Shown piece after piece: positions 16,891 to 25,943 of a stretch of 64,000 nucleotides of DNA; the stretch's first letter is position 1, and each line of letters starts with the position of its first letter. Made by a program: the position numbers and the translations under genes. Source of the stretch: Methyloversatilis sp. XJ19-49 (GTDB taxonomy: Bacteria > Pseudomonadota > Gammaproteobacteria > Burkholderiales > Rhodocyclaceae); contig NZ_JANINI010000012.1 of NCBI RefSeq assembly GCF_024580145.1, positions 65,582 to 129,581 on the forward strand. The letters are read 5' to 3'. The notes under the pieces were generated by a model. It did not search any database and had not been told where the DNA came from. It was given only the letters and a program-made list of their open reading frames with translations.

Positions 16891-18087
16891 TCAATGGCGG
16901 CCCGGCCCGGGGGCGTCGCCCGGGTGGTCGCCGTGCCCGCCTTCATCGTGATCTTCGTGCCACGCCGGCAGCGGATCGGTCAGGTTTGCCCAAGCGTCTT
17001 CGCCAAAGGCCATCTCCTCGTCGGTCAGCAGGCATTCTTCGAAGCGGCGCCTGAGTGCGGCCTCGTCCATGCCCATGCCGATGAACACCAGGTCCTGCCG
17101 GCGATCGCCCCATCTTTCGTCCCAGCGTGAGCGGATGTGGGCGAGGTGGCCCGCGTCCTTCGGCCACTCCTCCTCGCGCGTGAAACACCACCAGTGCCCG
17201 CCCGAGCGCAGGCGGCTGATCGCGCCGCCCTGTTCCCACTCGCCGATGTGACCGTTGCGGCTGGCCAGCCAGAAATAGCCCTTGCTGCGCAGCACGCCGC
17301 GCCACTTTTCGTGTATCAGCTGCGCAAAGCGCATCGGATGAAAGGGCCTGCGCGCCTGCCAGATGAAGCTGCGGATGCCGAAGGCGGTCGTTTCGGGAAC
17401 GGGGGTGCCTCGCATCAGCTGCATCCAGCCGGCGGCGCGGGCTGTGGCGTCGGGGTTGAAACGCCCGGTGCGGAGCACGCTTGCCGAAGCGACTTCGCCG
17501 TGCGTAGCCTCGATCAGGTCCGCCCGCGGATTGAGTGCGCGCAGCATGCCCAGCAGGATGCCGCGCTGCTGATCATTTACCAGATCACACTTGTTGAGCA
17601 CGATCACGTCGGCGAATTCGACCTGGTCGAGCAGTACGTCAACCACGGCGCGCCGATCGTCTCCGACCGGTGCGCCGTGGCCGGCGACCCGCTGCGCCAC
17701 GGTGTCGCGGCTGAAATAGTCGCGGTAGAAGTTCCACGCGTCGATCACCGTGACCAGCGTGTCAAAGCGGGCGTGCTCGCCCGGTCCTGCGCGGAAGGTT
17801 TCGACCATGCCGGTCGGTTCGGATAAACCCGAAGGCTCGATGATCAGCGCGTCGAAGCCGGCCTGTGAAAAGTACGCCGCTGCCGCCTGCATGTCTGACG
17901 GCGACAGGCAGACACGTACGTCGTCGGTTGCCGCGCCGGTTGCCGCGTCGATGTCCGCGCTGCGAAGTTCATTGACGATGAGGCCGATGCGCCGGCCGTC
18001 GGACTGTGCGCGAAGCCGCCTGAGCAGCGTGGTCTTGCCGGCGCCGGGCAGGCCGGACAGCAGGGTGACGGGAAGGATGGCAGGCAT
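16891..18087 (-). CDS. CobW/G3E-family GTPase (ZigA-like) without CxCC motif
   Basis: Predicted 398 aa. Walker A is GLPGAGKTT (12-20), the Walker B-like strand LIIEPSGLSEP (81-91) and the G4 motif VLNKCDL (about 165). A CobW C-terminal domain covers about 240-360. The tail is His/Asp-rich (HEDHDEGGHGDHPGD), typical of Zn-binding G3E metallochaperones. The otherwise defining CxCC metal site between Switch I and Walker B is absent: the region reads NELRSADIDAATGAATDDV then RVCLSPSDM, with a single Cys (C60). Metal transfer to a client is therefore doubtful or uses another site. Confidence 0.85.
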   Translation of the reverse strand: MPAILPVTLLSGLPGAGKTTLLRRLRAQSDGRRIGLIVNELRSADIDAATGAATDDVRVCLSPSDMQAAAAYFSQAGFDALIIEPSGLSEPTGMVETFRAGPGEHARFDTLVTVIDAWNFYRDYFSRDTVAQRVAGHGAPVGDDRRAVVDVLLDQVEFADVIVLNKCDLVNDQQRGILLGMLRALNPRADLIEATHGEVASASVLRTGRFNPDATARAAGWMQLMRGTPVPETTAFGIRSFIWQARRPFHPMRFAQLIHEKWRGVLRSKGYFWLASRNGHIGEWEQGGAISRLRSGGHWWCFTREEEWPKDAGHLAHIRSRWDERWGDRRQDLVFIGMGMDEAALRRRFEECLLTDEEMAFGEDAWANLTDPLPAWHEDHDEGGHGDHPGDAPGPGRH

Positions 18088-18171
18088 GTCGGTCGTCCGG
18101 GCAGTAGGTCGGGTGATGGCGCCGGCCCTGTCCGGACATTCGGGGTCTGTCGGGCAGACCGCTATGCGATG

Positions 18172-18414
18172 TCAGGACACGGGGAAGAGCGCGTCGAGCG
18201 CCGCGATGATACGCAGCGGTTGCGCCGGTGTCAGCGCCAGCGAGCGGTGGATCACGCCATGGCCGGCATTGCCCGGTAGTCTGGCCCCCGGAATGCCGAC
18301 CTTGCGACGTCCGCTGGCTCGTCCAAGCGCCGAATGTAGATCCTCGTCAGCGGTCACGCGGCGGTTTCGATTAAGTCCGGCATGACGCAGCCCGAGGCGC
18401 CTTTCGCATTCCAT
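18172..18414 (-). CDS. possible small protein, unrecognised
   Basis: An 80-aa frame (MECERRLGLRHAGLNRNRRV onward) lies in the 391-bp gap between the CobW-like gene and the HAD gene. Third-position GC is moderately high, and the C-terminal third (VIHRSLALTPAQPLRIIAAL) looks protein-like. There is no clear ribosome site and no recognised family. It may be a gene fragment or a chance frame. Confidence 0.3.
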   Translation of the reverse strand: MECERRLGLRHAGLNRNRRVTADEDLHSALGRASGRRKVGIPGARLPGNAGHGVIHRSLALTPAQPLRIIAALDALFPVS

Positions 18415-18478
18415 CGCAAGGGTCCGGGTCGTGCAGCCTGAAGCCGGGCTTACGCTTCAACGCTCGCTCAGTGATCAC

Positions 18479-19180
18479 TCAGTGATCATTCTCGGTGCTG
18501 CCATCCGTGGCGCCCGCCGTGTGCAGATGCATGATCGGCCAGCCGTTTGCGCGTGCGTGGGCTTCCAGTGTCGGGTCCGGATCGACTGCAACCGGGTGGT
18601 TGACGCGGCTCAGCAACGGCAGGTCGTTCAGCGAATCGCTGTAGAAGACGGTGCGACGGAAACTGCCCATGTAGAGCCCCAGTTCTTCCAGCCAGCGCTC
18701 GACGCGCTCGACCTTGCCTTCGCGGAAAGCCGGCGTGCCGCGTGGCTGACCGGTGAATTCACCATTCACCTGCGCCGGCACGGTGGCAATCAGGTGCGGG
18801 ATGTCGAGTTCGCGCGCGATCGGCCCGGTGATGAAACTGTTCGTCGCGGTGACGATGGCGCACAGCGCACCGGTTTCGAGATGTCCGTTGACCAGGCCGC
18901 GCGCGCCGTCGGTCAGGCGAGGGCGAATCTGCTGCGCCATGAATTCCACGTGCCAGGCGTCGAGTTCCTCTCGCCGGTGGCGTGCCAGCGGGGCCAGCTG
19001 GAAGTTCAGGAATTCGTGGATGTCCAGCGTGCCGGCCTTGTACTGTTCGAAGAATGTGGCATTGCGCGCTTCGTACAGCTCGCGGTCGAGCACGCCTCTG
19101 GAGATCAGGAATTGCGCCCACTCGAAGTCGGAATCTCCGGCGAGCAATGTGTTGTCGAGGTCGAATAGCACCAGTTCCAT
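18479..19180 (-). CDS. HAD-IB family phosphatase (SerB-like)
   Basis: Predicted 233 aa. Motif I is LVLFDLDNTLL (nucleophile D7, acid D9), motif II AIVTATNSFI, a lysine follows in FREGKVERVERW, and motif III/IV is VFYSDSLNDLPLL. This is the subfamily IB layout of phosphoserine phosphatase-like enzymes. In several betaproteobacteria such a gene sits beside hda, as here (15 bp from hda), and is annotated as a histidinol-phosphatase or phosphoserine phosphatase candidate. The substrate is not decided by sequence. Confidence 0.88.
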   Translation of the reverse strand: MELVLFDLDNTLLAGDSDFEWAQFLISRGVLDRELYEARNATFFEQYKAGTLDIHEFLNFQLAPLARHRREELDAWHVEFMAQQIRPRLTDGARGLVNGHLETGALCAIVTATNSFITGPIARELDIPHLIATVPAQVNGEFTGQPRGTPAFREGKVERVERWLEELGLYMGSFRRTVFYSDSLNDLPLLSRVNHPVAVDPDPTLEAHARANGWPIMHLHTAGATDGSTENDH

Positions 19181-19195
19181 GGCGGTAGGTCCGGT

Positions 19196-19885
19196 TCAGA
19201 GAAGTCGGGTCTGCATGATTTCGCGCAGCAGCGGCAAAGTCACCGGCCGCTGGCGGGTCAGCGAATGTTCGTCCAGCAGGTCGAGTATGCCCAGCAGCGA
19301 GCGAATGTCGCGTCGGCCGTGGCGCATCAGGTAGTCGAATACGTCGACATCGACTTTCATGCCGCGTGCCGCGGCATGCGCCTGCAGCAGTTCGAGGCGT
19401 TCCTCATCCTGCAGCGGCTGGATGCGGAAGGCCAGCATTTGGCCGATTCGGGTGCGCAGGTCTTCGCGCAGCGGCAAATCGCGCGGCGCGCTGTCTGCTG
19501 AGGCCACCACGGTGATGCCGCGCGCTGCGGCCAGATTGATCGCCCGGAACAGCGCGCCCTGGGCCAGAGGCTCCAGCAGCCGGATGTCGTCGAACAGCCA
19601 CACGCCGGCGCGGGTGGCCTGCAGTGCCGCAATAAGCGTGTCGGCTGCGGTGTTGTTCACCTGGTCGGCATCGAGGTACAGACCGCGCGCCGAGGCTTCG
19701 GCGGCCAGCGCGCGCAGCAGGTGGGTGCGGCCGCTGCCGGTTTCGCCCCACAGATAGATCGACGGCCCCGGCTCGCCGGCGGCCGTGCCACGCAGCCGGG
19801 CCAGCAGTTCGCGATTGGCCCCCGCGACGAAGTTGTTCAGGCTGGGCGCGGCGATCGGGCGGATGTCGAGCAGAAGCTGGCGCAT
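19196..19885 (-). CDS. hda: DnaA regulatory inactivator Hda
   Basis: Predicted 229 aa, starting MRQLLLDIRPIAAPSLNNFV. The N-terminus has the QLxLD-like clamp-binding peptide. Walker A is WGETGSGRTHLLRAL, Walker B GVWLFDDIRLL, and the lid domain contains DLRTRIGQMLAFRIQPLQDEER. Hda with the beta clamp stimulates hydrolysis of DnaA-ATP after initiation. Its ATG overlaps the stop of the PerM-like permease gene by one base (TGATG), an arrangement common in betaproteobacteria. The usual Walker A lysine is arginine (GSGRTH), as can occur in the Hda/DnaA-like family. Confidence 0.93.
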   Translation of the reverse strand: MRQLLLDIRPIAAPSLNNFVAGANRELLARLRGTAAGEPGPSIYLWGETGSGRTHLLRALAAEASARGLYLDADQVNNTAADTLIAALQATRAGVWLFDDIRLLEPLAQGALFRAINLAAARGITVVASADSAPRDLPLREDLRTRIGQMLAFRIQPLQDEERLELLQAHAAARGMKVDVDVFDYLMRHGRRDIRSLLGILDLLDEHSLTRQRPVTLPLLREIMQTRLL

Positions 19886-20970
19886 CACTCGATGATTTTC
19901 GGCGATTCGCCCTGGTAGAGCTGGCTGGCCAGGTAGTGCCGGCGTACCTCGCGCAGTCCGACCAGCAGCGCAGCCGATGCCGGCAGCGCCACCAGTACGC
20001 CGACGAAGCCGAACAACTGGCCGAAGGCCATCAGCGCGAAGATGACGGCCAGCGGATGCAGGCCGATGCGTTCGCCGACCAGCCAGGGCGTCAGCAGGAA
20101 GCTTTCCAGCACCTGGCCGACGCCATAGACGATGGCTACGCCGATCACCGGTGGCCAGCCCTGGAACTGCAATGCGGCGACCATCAGCGACAGCAGCAGC
20201 CCGGTCGAGAAGCCGACGTATGGAATGAAGCCGAGCAGGCCCGACAGCAAGCCGAGCGGCAGCGCGTAGTCGACGCCGGCCAGCCACAGACCGATGCAGT
20301 AAAAGGCGGCCAGCGCGGCCATCACCGACAACTGGCCGCGCAGGAATTCGGCCAGCACGACATCGATTTCGTCGGCCATCCGCAACGTGCGCTCCAGCCA
20401 CGGGCGAGGGATGAAGCTGCTGACGCGCTCGCGCAGGCTGTACCAGTCGCGCATCAGGTAGAACATGACGACCGGTGTCAGCAGCACGTTGGCGAGTACG
20501 CCGACGATGACTGCGCCCTGGCTGGTGACGTATTCGAGCGCCACCATCGCGAAATCCTGTGCGCTCGTCCAGTTCTTCGTGATGAAACTGCGCAGGCTTT
20601 TCACATCGAGCTGAAGCGTAATGCCGAGATGCTCCTTCACCCACGGCACCAGCTGGTCATGCGCGGCCGTCAGGTAGGTGGGCAGACGTTCCAACAGCAT
20701 GCGCACTTCCTGCTGGATGACCGGTATCAGGATGAGGATGAGGCCGATCACCAGACCGATCACCAACAGGATGACCAGCACCACGGCCAGCGTGCGCGGC
20801 ACGCCGCGCCGGCACAGCCGCTCGACCAGCGGTTCGAAGATGTAGGCCAGCACGAGGCCCAGCATGAATGGCGACAGTACCGGGCCGAGCAGCCACAGCA
20901 GCGCGACGATGGACAGGCCCACGCCGGCCCACAGCAGGGTTTGTTTGCGGTCGATGCCAGGAGAGGTCAT
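19885..20970 (-). CDS. AI-2E transporter/PerM family permease
   Basis: Predicted 361 aa with about eight hydrophobic helices. Two lie at 12-45, one at 62-85, and the rest from 150 on. The family's conserved C-terminal core (GLLSGLLGFIPYVGFSTG, GQVLESFLLTPWLVGERIGL, GFVGVLVALPASAALLVG) is clear. Members export diverse small molecules or Na+/H+. The gene is upstream of and coupled to hda and divergent from purM. Confidence 0.9.
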   Translation of the reverse strand: MTSPGIDRKQTLLWAGVGLSIVALLWLLGPVLSPFMLGLVLAYIFEPLVERLCRRGVPRTLAVVLVILLVIGLVIGLILILIPVIQQEVRMLLERLPTYLTAAHDQLVPWVKEHLGITLQLDVKSLRSFITKNWTSAQDFAMVALEYVTSQGAVIVGVLANVLLTPVVMFYLMRDWYSLRERVSSFIPRPWLERTLRMADEIDVVLAEFLRGQLSVMAALAAFYCIGLWLAGVDYALPLGLLSGLLGFIPYVGFSTGLLLSLMVAALQFQGWPPVIGVAIVYGVGQVLESFLLTPWLVGERIGLHPLAVIFALMAFGQLFGFVGVLVALPASAALLVGLREVRRHYLASQLYQGESPKIIE

Positions 20971-21143
20971 GAGGTGGTGCGGTCAGGGGTAGAATGCGCA
21001 CCCTTGAAGAGCGTGCGCCGACGCAGAACGAACGCTGTCGAAAAAACTTTCGATTCGCGACGAAATCGGCCATGAGTGTAGCAAGTTTCGCTTTACGTCC
21101 CGTCCCGTCCTCATCTTTTCCGGCGCTGTGCGCCCCGCATGTC

Positions 21144-22199
21144 ATGACAGCTTCCAAGGATTCCCGCCCCCCTCTGAGCTACGCCGCCGCCGGTGTGGAT
21201 ATCGACGCAGGTGATGCGCTGGTTGAACGCATCAAGCCGCTGGCCCGACGCACGATGCGACCCGAAGTACTGGGCGGCATCGGCGGCTTCGGTGCGCTGT
21301 TCGAAGTGTCGAAGAGCTACAAGGAACCGGTGCTGGTGTCCGGCACCGATGGCGTCGGTACCAAGCTCAGGCTTGCGTTCCAGCTCGACGGTCACGACAC
21401 GGTGGGCCAGGACCTGGTGGCGATGAGCGTGAACGACATCCTGGTGCAGGGCGCCGAACCGGTGTTCTTCCTCGACTATTTCGCCTGCGGCAAGCTTGAT
21501 GTCGATACCGCGGCGCGCGTCGTCGGCGGCATCGCACGCGGCTGCGAACTGGCGGGCTGCGCACTGATCGGTGGCGAAACCGCCGAAATGCCGGGCATGT
21601 ACCCGGCCGGCGAATACGATCTGGCAGGTTTCGCGGTCGGCATCGCCGAAAAGTCGGCGCTGATCACCGGCGAAACCATTGGCGAGGGCGACGTGGTGCT
21701 CGGGTTGGCGTCCAGCGGCGCGCATTCGAATGGTTATTCGCTGCTGCGCAAGATTCTCGAGCGCGATGCACCGGATCTGGACGCCGACTTCCACGGGCGC
21801 AGCCTGCGCGATACCGTGCTCGAACCGACGCGCATCTATGTGAAGCCGCTGCTGGCGCTGATGAAGGAGGCGCCCGGCCTGGTGAAGGGCATGGCCCACA
21901 TCACCGGTGGCGGCCTGCTCGACAATGTGCCGCGCGTGCTGCCGGCCGGGCTGTCGGCGCACATCGACGCGTCGTCCTGGACGCTGCCGCCGCTGTTCGC
22001 CTGGTTGCGCGAGGCCGGCAACGTGGCCGAACAGGAAATGTATCGCGTGTTCAACTGCGGCATCGGCATGGTGGTCATCGTGGCCGCGGCCGACGCCGAC
22101 CGTGCCGCGGCATCGCTGTCCGGCGCCGGTGAAACCGTGTATCGCATCGGCCACATCGCGCGCTGCGGCGACGGTCAAGCGCAGACAGTTGTGAGCTGA
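21144..22199 (+). CDS. purM: phosphoribosylformylglycinamidine cyclo-ligase (AIR synthetase)
   Basis: Predicted 351 aa from the ATG at 21144, giving [20 protein letters not shown]; in-frame ATGs at 21073 and 21123 upstream look non-coding. PurM closes the imidazole ring of AIR with ATP in purine synthesis. Recognisable blocks are [49 protein letters not shown] and [18 protein letters not shown]. It is divergent from the AI-2E/PerM permease. Confidence 0.96.
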   Translation: MTASKDSRPPLSYAAAGVDIDAGDALVERIKPLARRTMRPEVLGGIGGFGALFEVSKSYKEPVLVSGTDGVGTKLRLAFQLDGHDTVGQDLVAMSVNDILVQGAEPVFFLDYFACGKLDVDTAARVVGGIARGCELAGCALIGGETAEMPGMYPAGEYDLAGFAVGIAEKSALITGETIGEGDVVLGLASSGAHSNGYSLLRKILERDAPDLDADFHGRSLRDTVLEPTRIYVKPLLALMKEAPGLVKGMAHITGGGLLDNVPRVLPAGLSAHIDASSWTLPPLFAWLREAGNVAEQEMYRVFNCGIGMVVIVAAADADRAAASLSGAGETVYRIGHIARCGDGQAQTVVS

Positions 22200-22261
22200 T
22201 TTCGACTGTCGGCGGCTTCGGCCTTCGGTGTCCGAATGTCCGTCAGCACACGACACACAAT

Positions 22262-22288
22262 AAAAAACCCGCTTGAAGCGGGTTTTTT
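22262..22288. terminator. bidirectional terminator between purM and rpmG
   Basis: Perfect stem AAAAAACCCGCTT / AGCGGGTTTTTT (22262-22288) lies between convergent purM and rpmBG, with T-runs on both strands. Confidence 0.92.
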
Positions 22289-22338
22289 ATTGTGTTCGGA
22301 CTGGCGCTGGCTGCAATGGCCTCGCGCCGACCCAAGCC

Positions 22339-22506
22339 TTACTTCAGCTTTGTTTCCTTGTAGATCACGTGCTTGCGCGCCTTCGGATCGAACTTCATGA
22401 TTTCCATCTTCTCCGGCTTGGTGCGCTTGTTCTTCGTGGTCGTGTAGAAATGACCGGTGCCGGCAGTGGATTCCAGCTTGATCTTGTCGCGTCCGCCCTT
22501 GGCCAT
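22339..22506 (-). CDS. rpmG: 50S ribosomal protein L33
   Basis: Predicted 55 aa, starting [20 protein letters not shown] and ending [11 protein letters not shown], the full length of the family. It is the zinc-independent form (no CxxC pairs). It lies 50 bp downstream of rpmB, the standard rpmBG operon. Confidence 0.96.
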   Translation of the reverse strand: MAKGGRDKIKLESTAGTGHFYTTTKNKRTKPEKMEIMKFDPKARKHVIYKETKLK

Positions 22507-22556
22507 GACGTATTCCCTTCGTGTCGAGTCCGGCGCGGCCGGAACTGAATGCGTGG

Positions 22557-22793
22557 TTAGATTTTCTCGCCGCGTGCGCGGATTTCGGCGAGTACGGTTT
22601 CGATGCCCTTCTTGTCTATCGTCCTGAGACCTTTCGTGCTTACACGCAGGCTGACGAAACGACCTTCGGACTCCAGCCAGAAACGGCGTTGCTGGAGATT
22701 GGGCAGGAAGCGGCGCTTGGTTCTGTTGTTGGCATGGGAAACGTGGTTACCCACCATCGGCGACTTCCCGGTAACTTGGCAAACGCGGGACAT
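22557..22793 (-). CDS. rpmB: 50S ribosomal protein L28
   Basis: Predicted 78 aa, starting [20 protein letters not shown] with the [13 protein letters not shown] core and a [13 protein letters not shown] tail. It is full length and is first in the rpmB-rpmG operon. Confidence 0.97.
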   Translation of the reverse strand: MSRVCQVTGKSPMVGNHVSHANNRTKRRFLPNLQQRRFWLESEGRFVSLRVSTKGLRTIDKKGIETVLAEIRARGEKI

Positions 22794-22858
22794 GTTCTGG
22801 CTCCAGAAGCGGAAAAGCTCGCGATTATAGCGGACTGTTCAATTCCTGCTCAAGTATT

Positions 22859-23536
22859 TCACAGCATCCCGCGTTCCGCGAACGAGCAGGTTGCGCCGCC
22901 GCCGATGATCACATGGTCCAGCACACGCACGTCTACGAGCGCCAGCGCCTGTTTGAGCGATTGCGTCAGAAAGTCATCGGCACGGGATGGTTCGGCAACG
23001 CCGGACGGATGATTGTGAGCAAGGATGACGCCGGCTGCGTTGTGCGCCAGTGCCAGTTTGACCACTTCGCGTGGATACACGCTGGTTTGCGTCAGCGTGC
23101 CGCGGAACAGTTCGACGGCCTGCACCAGACGGTTCTGTGCATCGAGCAGCAGAACCATGAACACTTCGTGGCCAAGCCCACCGAGGCGCAGCTTCAGCCA
23201 GTTGCGCACGGCATCAGGCGAATTCAGCGCGTCGCGCGCCTTCATCTGTTCGGACAGCGCGCGGCGCGCCAGTTCGAGTGTGGCCTTGAATTGCACCGAC
23301 TTCGCCGGGCCAATGCCCTTGACGCGGCACAGCTCTTCGAGTGGTGCGGCGCTCAGCGCGAGCACGCTGTTGTCGAAGTGATCGAGCAGATCGCGCGCCA
23401 GATCGACCGCCGACTTGCCGGCCACGCCGACGCGCAGGAAGATGGCCAGCAGTTCGGCCGGCGACAGTGATTCCGCGCCGTGTGCCAGCAGGCGCTCGCG
23501 CGGACGCTGGTCCTCGCTCCAGTCCTTGATCGCCAT
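22859..23536 (-). CDS. radC: DNA repair protein RadC (JAB/MPN domain)
   Basis: Predicted 225 aa. An N-terminal helix-hairpin-helix region ([20 protein letters not shown], about 68-90) precedes the JAB1/MPN domain. The JAMM-type metal motif HNHPSG...D is intact ([19 protein letters not shown]). Despite the name, its role in repair is unsettled. It is divergent from coaBC, as in many proteobacteria. Confidence 0.93.
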   Translation of the reverse strand: MAIKDWSEDQRPRERLLAHGAESLSPAELLAIFLRVGVAGKSAVDLARDLLDHFDNSVLALSAAPLEELCRVKGIGPAKSVQFKATLELARRALSEQMKARDALNSPDAVRNWLKLRLGGLGHEVFMVLLLDAQNRLVQAVELFRGTLTQTSVYPREVVKLALAHNAAGVILAHNHPSGVAEPSRADDFLTQSLKQALALVDVRVLDHVIIGGGATCSFAERGML

Positions 23537-23581
23537 CGCGTTACAATCCTGAGTTCAACCGGATCAGGATACTACATCGTC

Positions 23582-24784
23582 ATGAAACCCGTCTCCGAAC
23601 TGTCCGGGCGTACCGTGGTGCTCGGCGTCAGCGGTGGTGTGGCGGCCTACAAGTCGGCCGAGCTGGCGCGGCTGCTTGTAAAGGCCGGTGCGGACGTGCG
23701 TGTCGTGATGACCGAGTCCGCCCAGCATTTCGTCGGACCTGCCACCTTCCAGGCCATCACCGGCCAGGCCGTATGGTCCGATCCGTGGGACGCGCGCATG
23801 CCCAACGGCATGGCGCACATCGATCTGACGCGCGACGCGCAGCTCATCTTGATTGCGCCTGCGACGGCCGACTGCATCGCACGACTGGCGCAGGGCAGGG
23901 CGGACGATCTGCTGAGCACCTTGTGTCTCGCCCGTGACGAAGGCTGTGCGCTGATGGTTGCACCCGCAATGAACCGTCAGATGTGGGAACACCCGGCGAC
24001 CCGCCGCAATGTTGCAACGCTGGTGGACGACGGTACATATATGGAGGGCCCGGCGGCCGGCGAACAGGCCTGTGGCGAAGTCGGTGCCGGGCGCATGGTC
24101 GAGCCGGCCGATCTGCTGGAGGCCGTGCTGTCGCATTTCACGCCAAAGTCACTCGCCGGCAGGCAGGTGCTGATCACCGCGGGACCGACGTCCGAGGCGA
24201 TCGATCCGGTGCGTGTCATCACCAACCTGAGTTCCGGGCGCATGGGTTATGCGCTGGCGCAGGCGGCCGTGCGGGCGGGGGCCCGTGTCACGCTGGTCAG
24301 TGGCCCGACGGCGCTCGCCTTGCCCCGTGGCGTTCGTCGCATCGATGTCGCGAGTGCCCGTGACATGCGCGACGCGGTGATGAACAACCTGTCCGGCACG
24401 GACGTTTTCGTTTCGGTGGCTGCGGTGGCCGATTACCGGCCGGCCAGCCCGAGCGGGCGCAAGATCAAGAAGTCGGCCGATTCGATGTCACTGGAACTGG
24501 TGCGCAATCCCGACATCCTCGCCGAGGTGGCGGCGCGCGCAGATGCGCCGTTCTGCGTCGGCTTCGCCGCGGAGAGCCACGAACTCGACAGCTACGCGCA
24601 GGACAAGCGGCGCAGCAAGCGGTTGCCGCTCGTCGTCGGCAATCTGGTGTCGGACGGCCTCGGCAGTGAAGACAATCTGGTTGTCCTGTATGACGACGAA
24701 GGCCGCCATCCGCTGGAACGCGCGTCCAAAGCGGCGGTGGCGCGCGCCATCCTCGAACACATTTCCCGACTGCTGAAGGGCTGA
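23582..24784 (+). CDS. coaBC: bifunctional phosphopantothenoylcysteine decarboxylase/synthetase
   Basis: Predicted 400 aa. The N-terminal flavoprotein (CoaC, about 1-185) has [19 protein letters not shown] and the active-site [16 protein letters not shown]. The C-terminal CoaB half (about 190-400) has [31 protein letters not shown] and [20 protein letters not shown]. It makes 4'-phosphopantetheine from phosphopantothenate and Cys in CoA synthesis. It sits 7 bp before dut, the common coaBC-dut pair. Confidence 0.96.
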   Translation: MKPVSELSGRTVVLGVSGGVAAYKSAELARLLVKAGADVRVVMTESAQHFVGPATFQAITGQAVWSDPWDARMPNGMAHIDLTRDAQLILIAPATADCIARLAQGRADDLLSTLCLARDEGCALMVAPAMNRQMWEHPATRRNVATLVDDGTYMEGPAAGEQACGEVGAGRMVEPADLLEAVLSHFTPKSLAGRQVLITAGPTSEAIDPVRVITNLSSGRMGYALAQAAVRAGARVTLVSGPTALALPRGVRRIDVASARDMRDAVMNNLSGTDVFVSVAAVADYRPASPSGRKIKKSADSMSLELVRNPDILAEVAARADAPFCVGFAAESHELDSYAQDKRRSKRLPLVVGNLVSDGLGSEDNLVVLYDDEGRHPLERASKAAVARAILEHISRLLKG

Positions 24785-24791
24785 AACCGCA

Positions 24792-25241
24792 ATGTCCGTG
24801 CTCGACTACAAGATCCTTGACCCACGCCTGAACGACGTTCTGCCGGCTTATGCGACGCCTGGCTCGGCCGGCCTCGACCTGCGTGCCTGCATCGAGGCGA
24901 CGACCACCGTCCATCCGGGTGACACGCTGCTCGTGCCGAGCGGCATCGCCATTCATCTGGCCGATCCCGGCCTGGCGGCGATCGTGCTGCCGCGTTCCGG
25001 TCTGGGTCACAAGCACGGCATCGTGCTGGGCAATCTGGTCGGGCTGATCGATTCGGACTACCAGGGGCAGATTTTCGTGTCGCTGTGGAACCGGGGTGGC
25101 ACGCCGTTTGTCCTTCAACCGATGGAACGCATTGCACAGCTTGTAGTTGTACCGGTCGTGCAGGTCGAGCTGCGCCGCGTCGAGACGTTTGACGCGTCGT
25201 TGCGCGGTGAAGGCGGCTTCGGTTCGACCGGAAGCCTTTGA
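24792..25241 (+). CDS. dut: dUTP diphosphatase
   Basis: Predicted 149 aa, a trimeric dUTPase. The five motifs are visible: [47 protein letters not shown] and the C-terminal [10 protein letters not shown] that closes over the substrate. It hydrolyses dUTP to dUMP and keeps uracil out of DNA. It is cotranscribed with coaBC. Confidence 0.97.
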   Translation: MSVLDYKILDPRLNDVLPAYATPGSAGLDLRACIEATTTVHPGDTLLVPSGIAIHLADPGLAAIVLPRSGLGHKHGIVLGNLVGLIDSDYQGQIFVSLWNRGGTPFVLQPMERIAQLVVVPVVQVELRRVETFDASLRGEGGFGSTGSL

Positions 25242-25424
25242 TTACTTGAAAGTTTGTGCCATCCCTTTTTTTCACGGGAGTCACACGATAGTATTATGAG
25301 TTAGATGGGTTAAAGCCATAAGCAGATACTTATCCCTTGTTTATCGCAGGTCATGTAATCCTTTTGACCCGAACATTCGTTTTCCCCAACTGCACCATCA
25401 CATATTATTCGAGGAGAGTTGATC

Positions 25425-25808
25425 GTGATTCGCAAACATCTGGTAGGTATCGTGCTCGCTGCAATGGCGACTACAGCCATGGCGCAGGACGCTGCCCCCT
25501 ATACCGTTGCCGAAGGCAACAAGGTGGACGCCAAGACGATGACCGGCTGGCGTACCTGGCGTGCCGCGGCGTGTGAGCGCTGTCACGGTGCCAACCAGGA
25601 AGGCATGGTCGGTCCGTCGCTGATCGAAGGACTGAAGAAGTACACGAAGGCGGAATTCATCGGCATCGTGGTCGATGGATCGCACGCCGATCGCGGCATG
25701 CCCCCGCATCCCTTCCTGAAGGGCGAGAAGGCCGACGGCCTGTATGCCTATCTCAAGGGCCGTTCCGACGGCAAGATCGCTCCGGGCAAGGTTTTCCCGA
25801 TGGAGTAA
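25425..25808 (+). CDS. periplasmic c-type cytochrome
   Basis: Predicted 127 aa; the GTG at 25425 follows GAGGAGAG (25411-25418) at proper spacing, whereas the TTG at 25419 is too close. A signal peptide ends near TTAMAQ. A single CxxCH haem site (CERCHG, about 52-57) and a probable axial Met in RGMPPHPF define a monohaem cytochrome c. The pattern resembles small cytochromes near PQQ alcohol dehydrogenases. No dehydrogenase is next to it here, so its partner is unknown. Confidence 0.85.
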   Translation: MIRKHLVGIVLAAMATTAMAQDAAPYTVAEGNKVDAKTMTGWRTWRAAACERCHGANQEGMVGPSLIEGLKKYTKAEFIGIVVDGSHADRGMPPHPFLKGEKADGLYAYLKGRSDGKIAPGKVFPME

Positions 25809-25836
25809 GTGCGTATAGACGCACTGCAGGAATGTC

Positions 25837-25862
25837 AAAGGCCCGGTTTCCGGGCCTTTTTG
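25837..25862 (+). terminator. terminator of the cytochrome c gene
   Basis: Stem AAAGGCCCGG / CCGGGCCTTT with a 3-nt loop and five T's after it, 28 bp past the stop. Confidence 0.9.
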
Positions 25863-25887
25863 TTTCCGCTCCCGGTGTCTGGAGCTG

Positions 25888-25919
25888 AAAAGAAAAACGG
25901 CACCCTTGTGGGGTGCCGT
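25888..25919 (-). terminator. terminator of aceB
   Basis: Stem ACGGCACCC / GGGTGCCGT (25897-25919). Read on the minus strand it is followed by a T-rich tract (TTTTTCTTTT, 25888-25897). It lies 24 bp past the aceB stop. Confidence 0.88.
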
Positions 25920-25943
25920 CAGTGATGCTGCGGTGGGTAAGGC

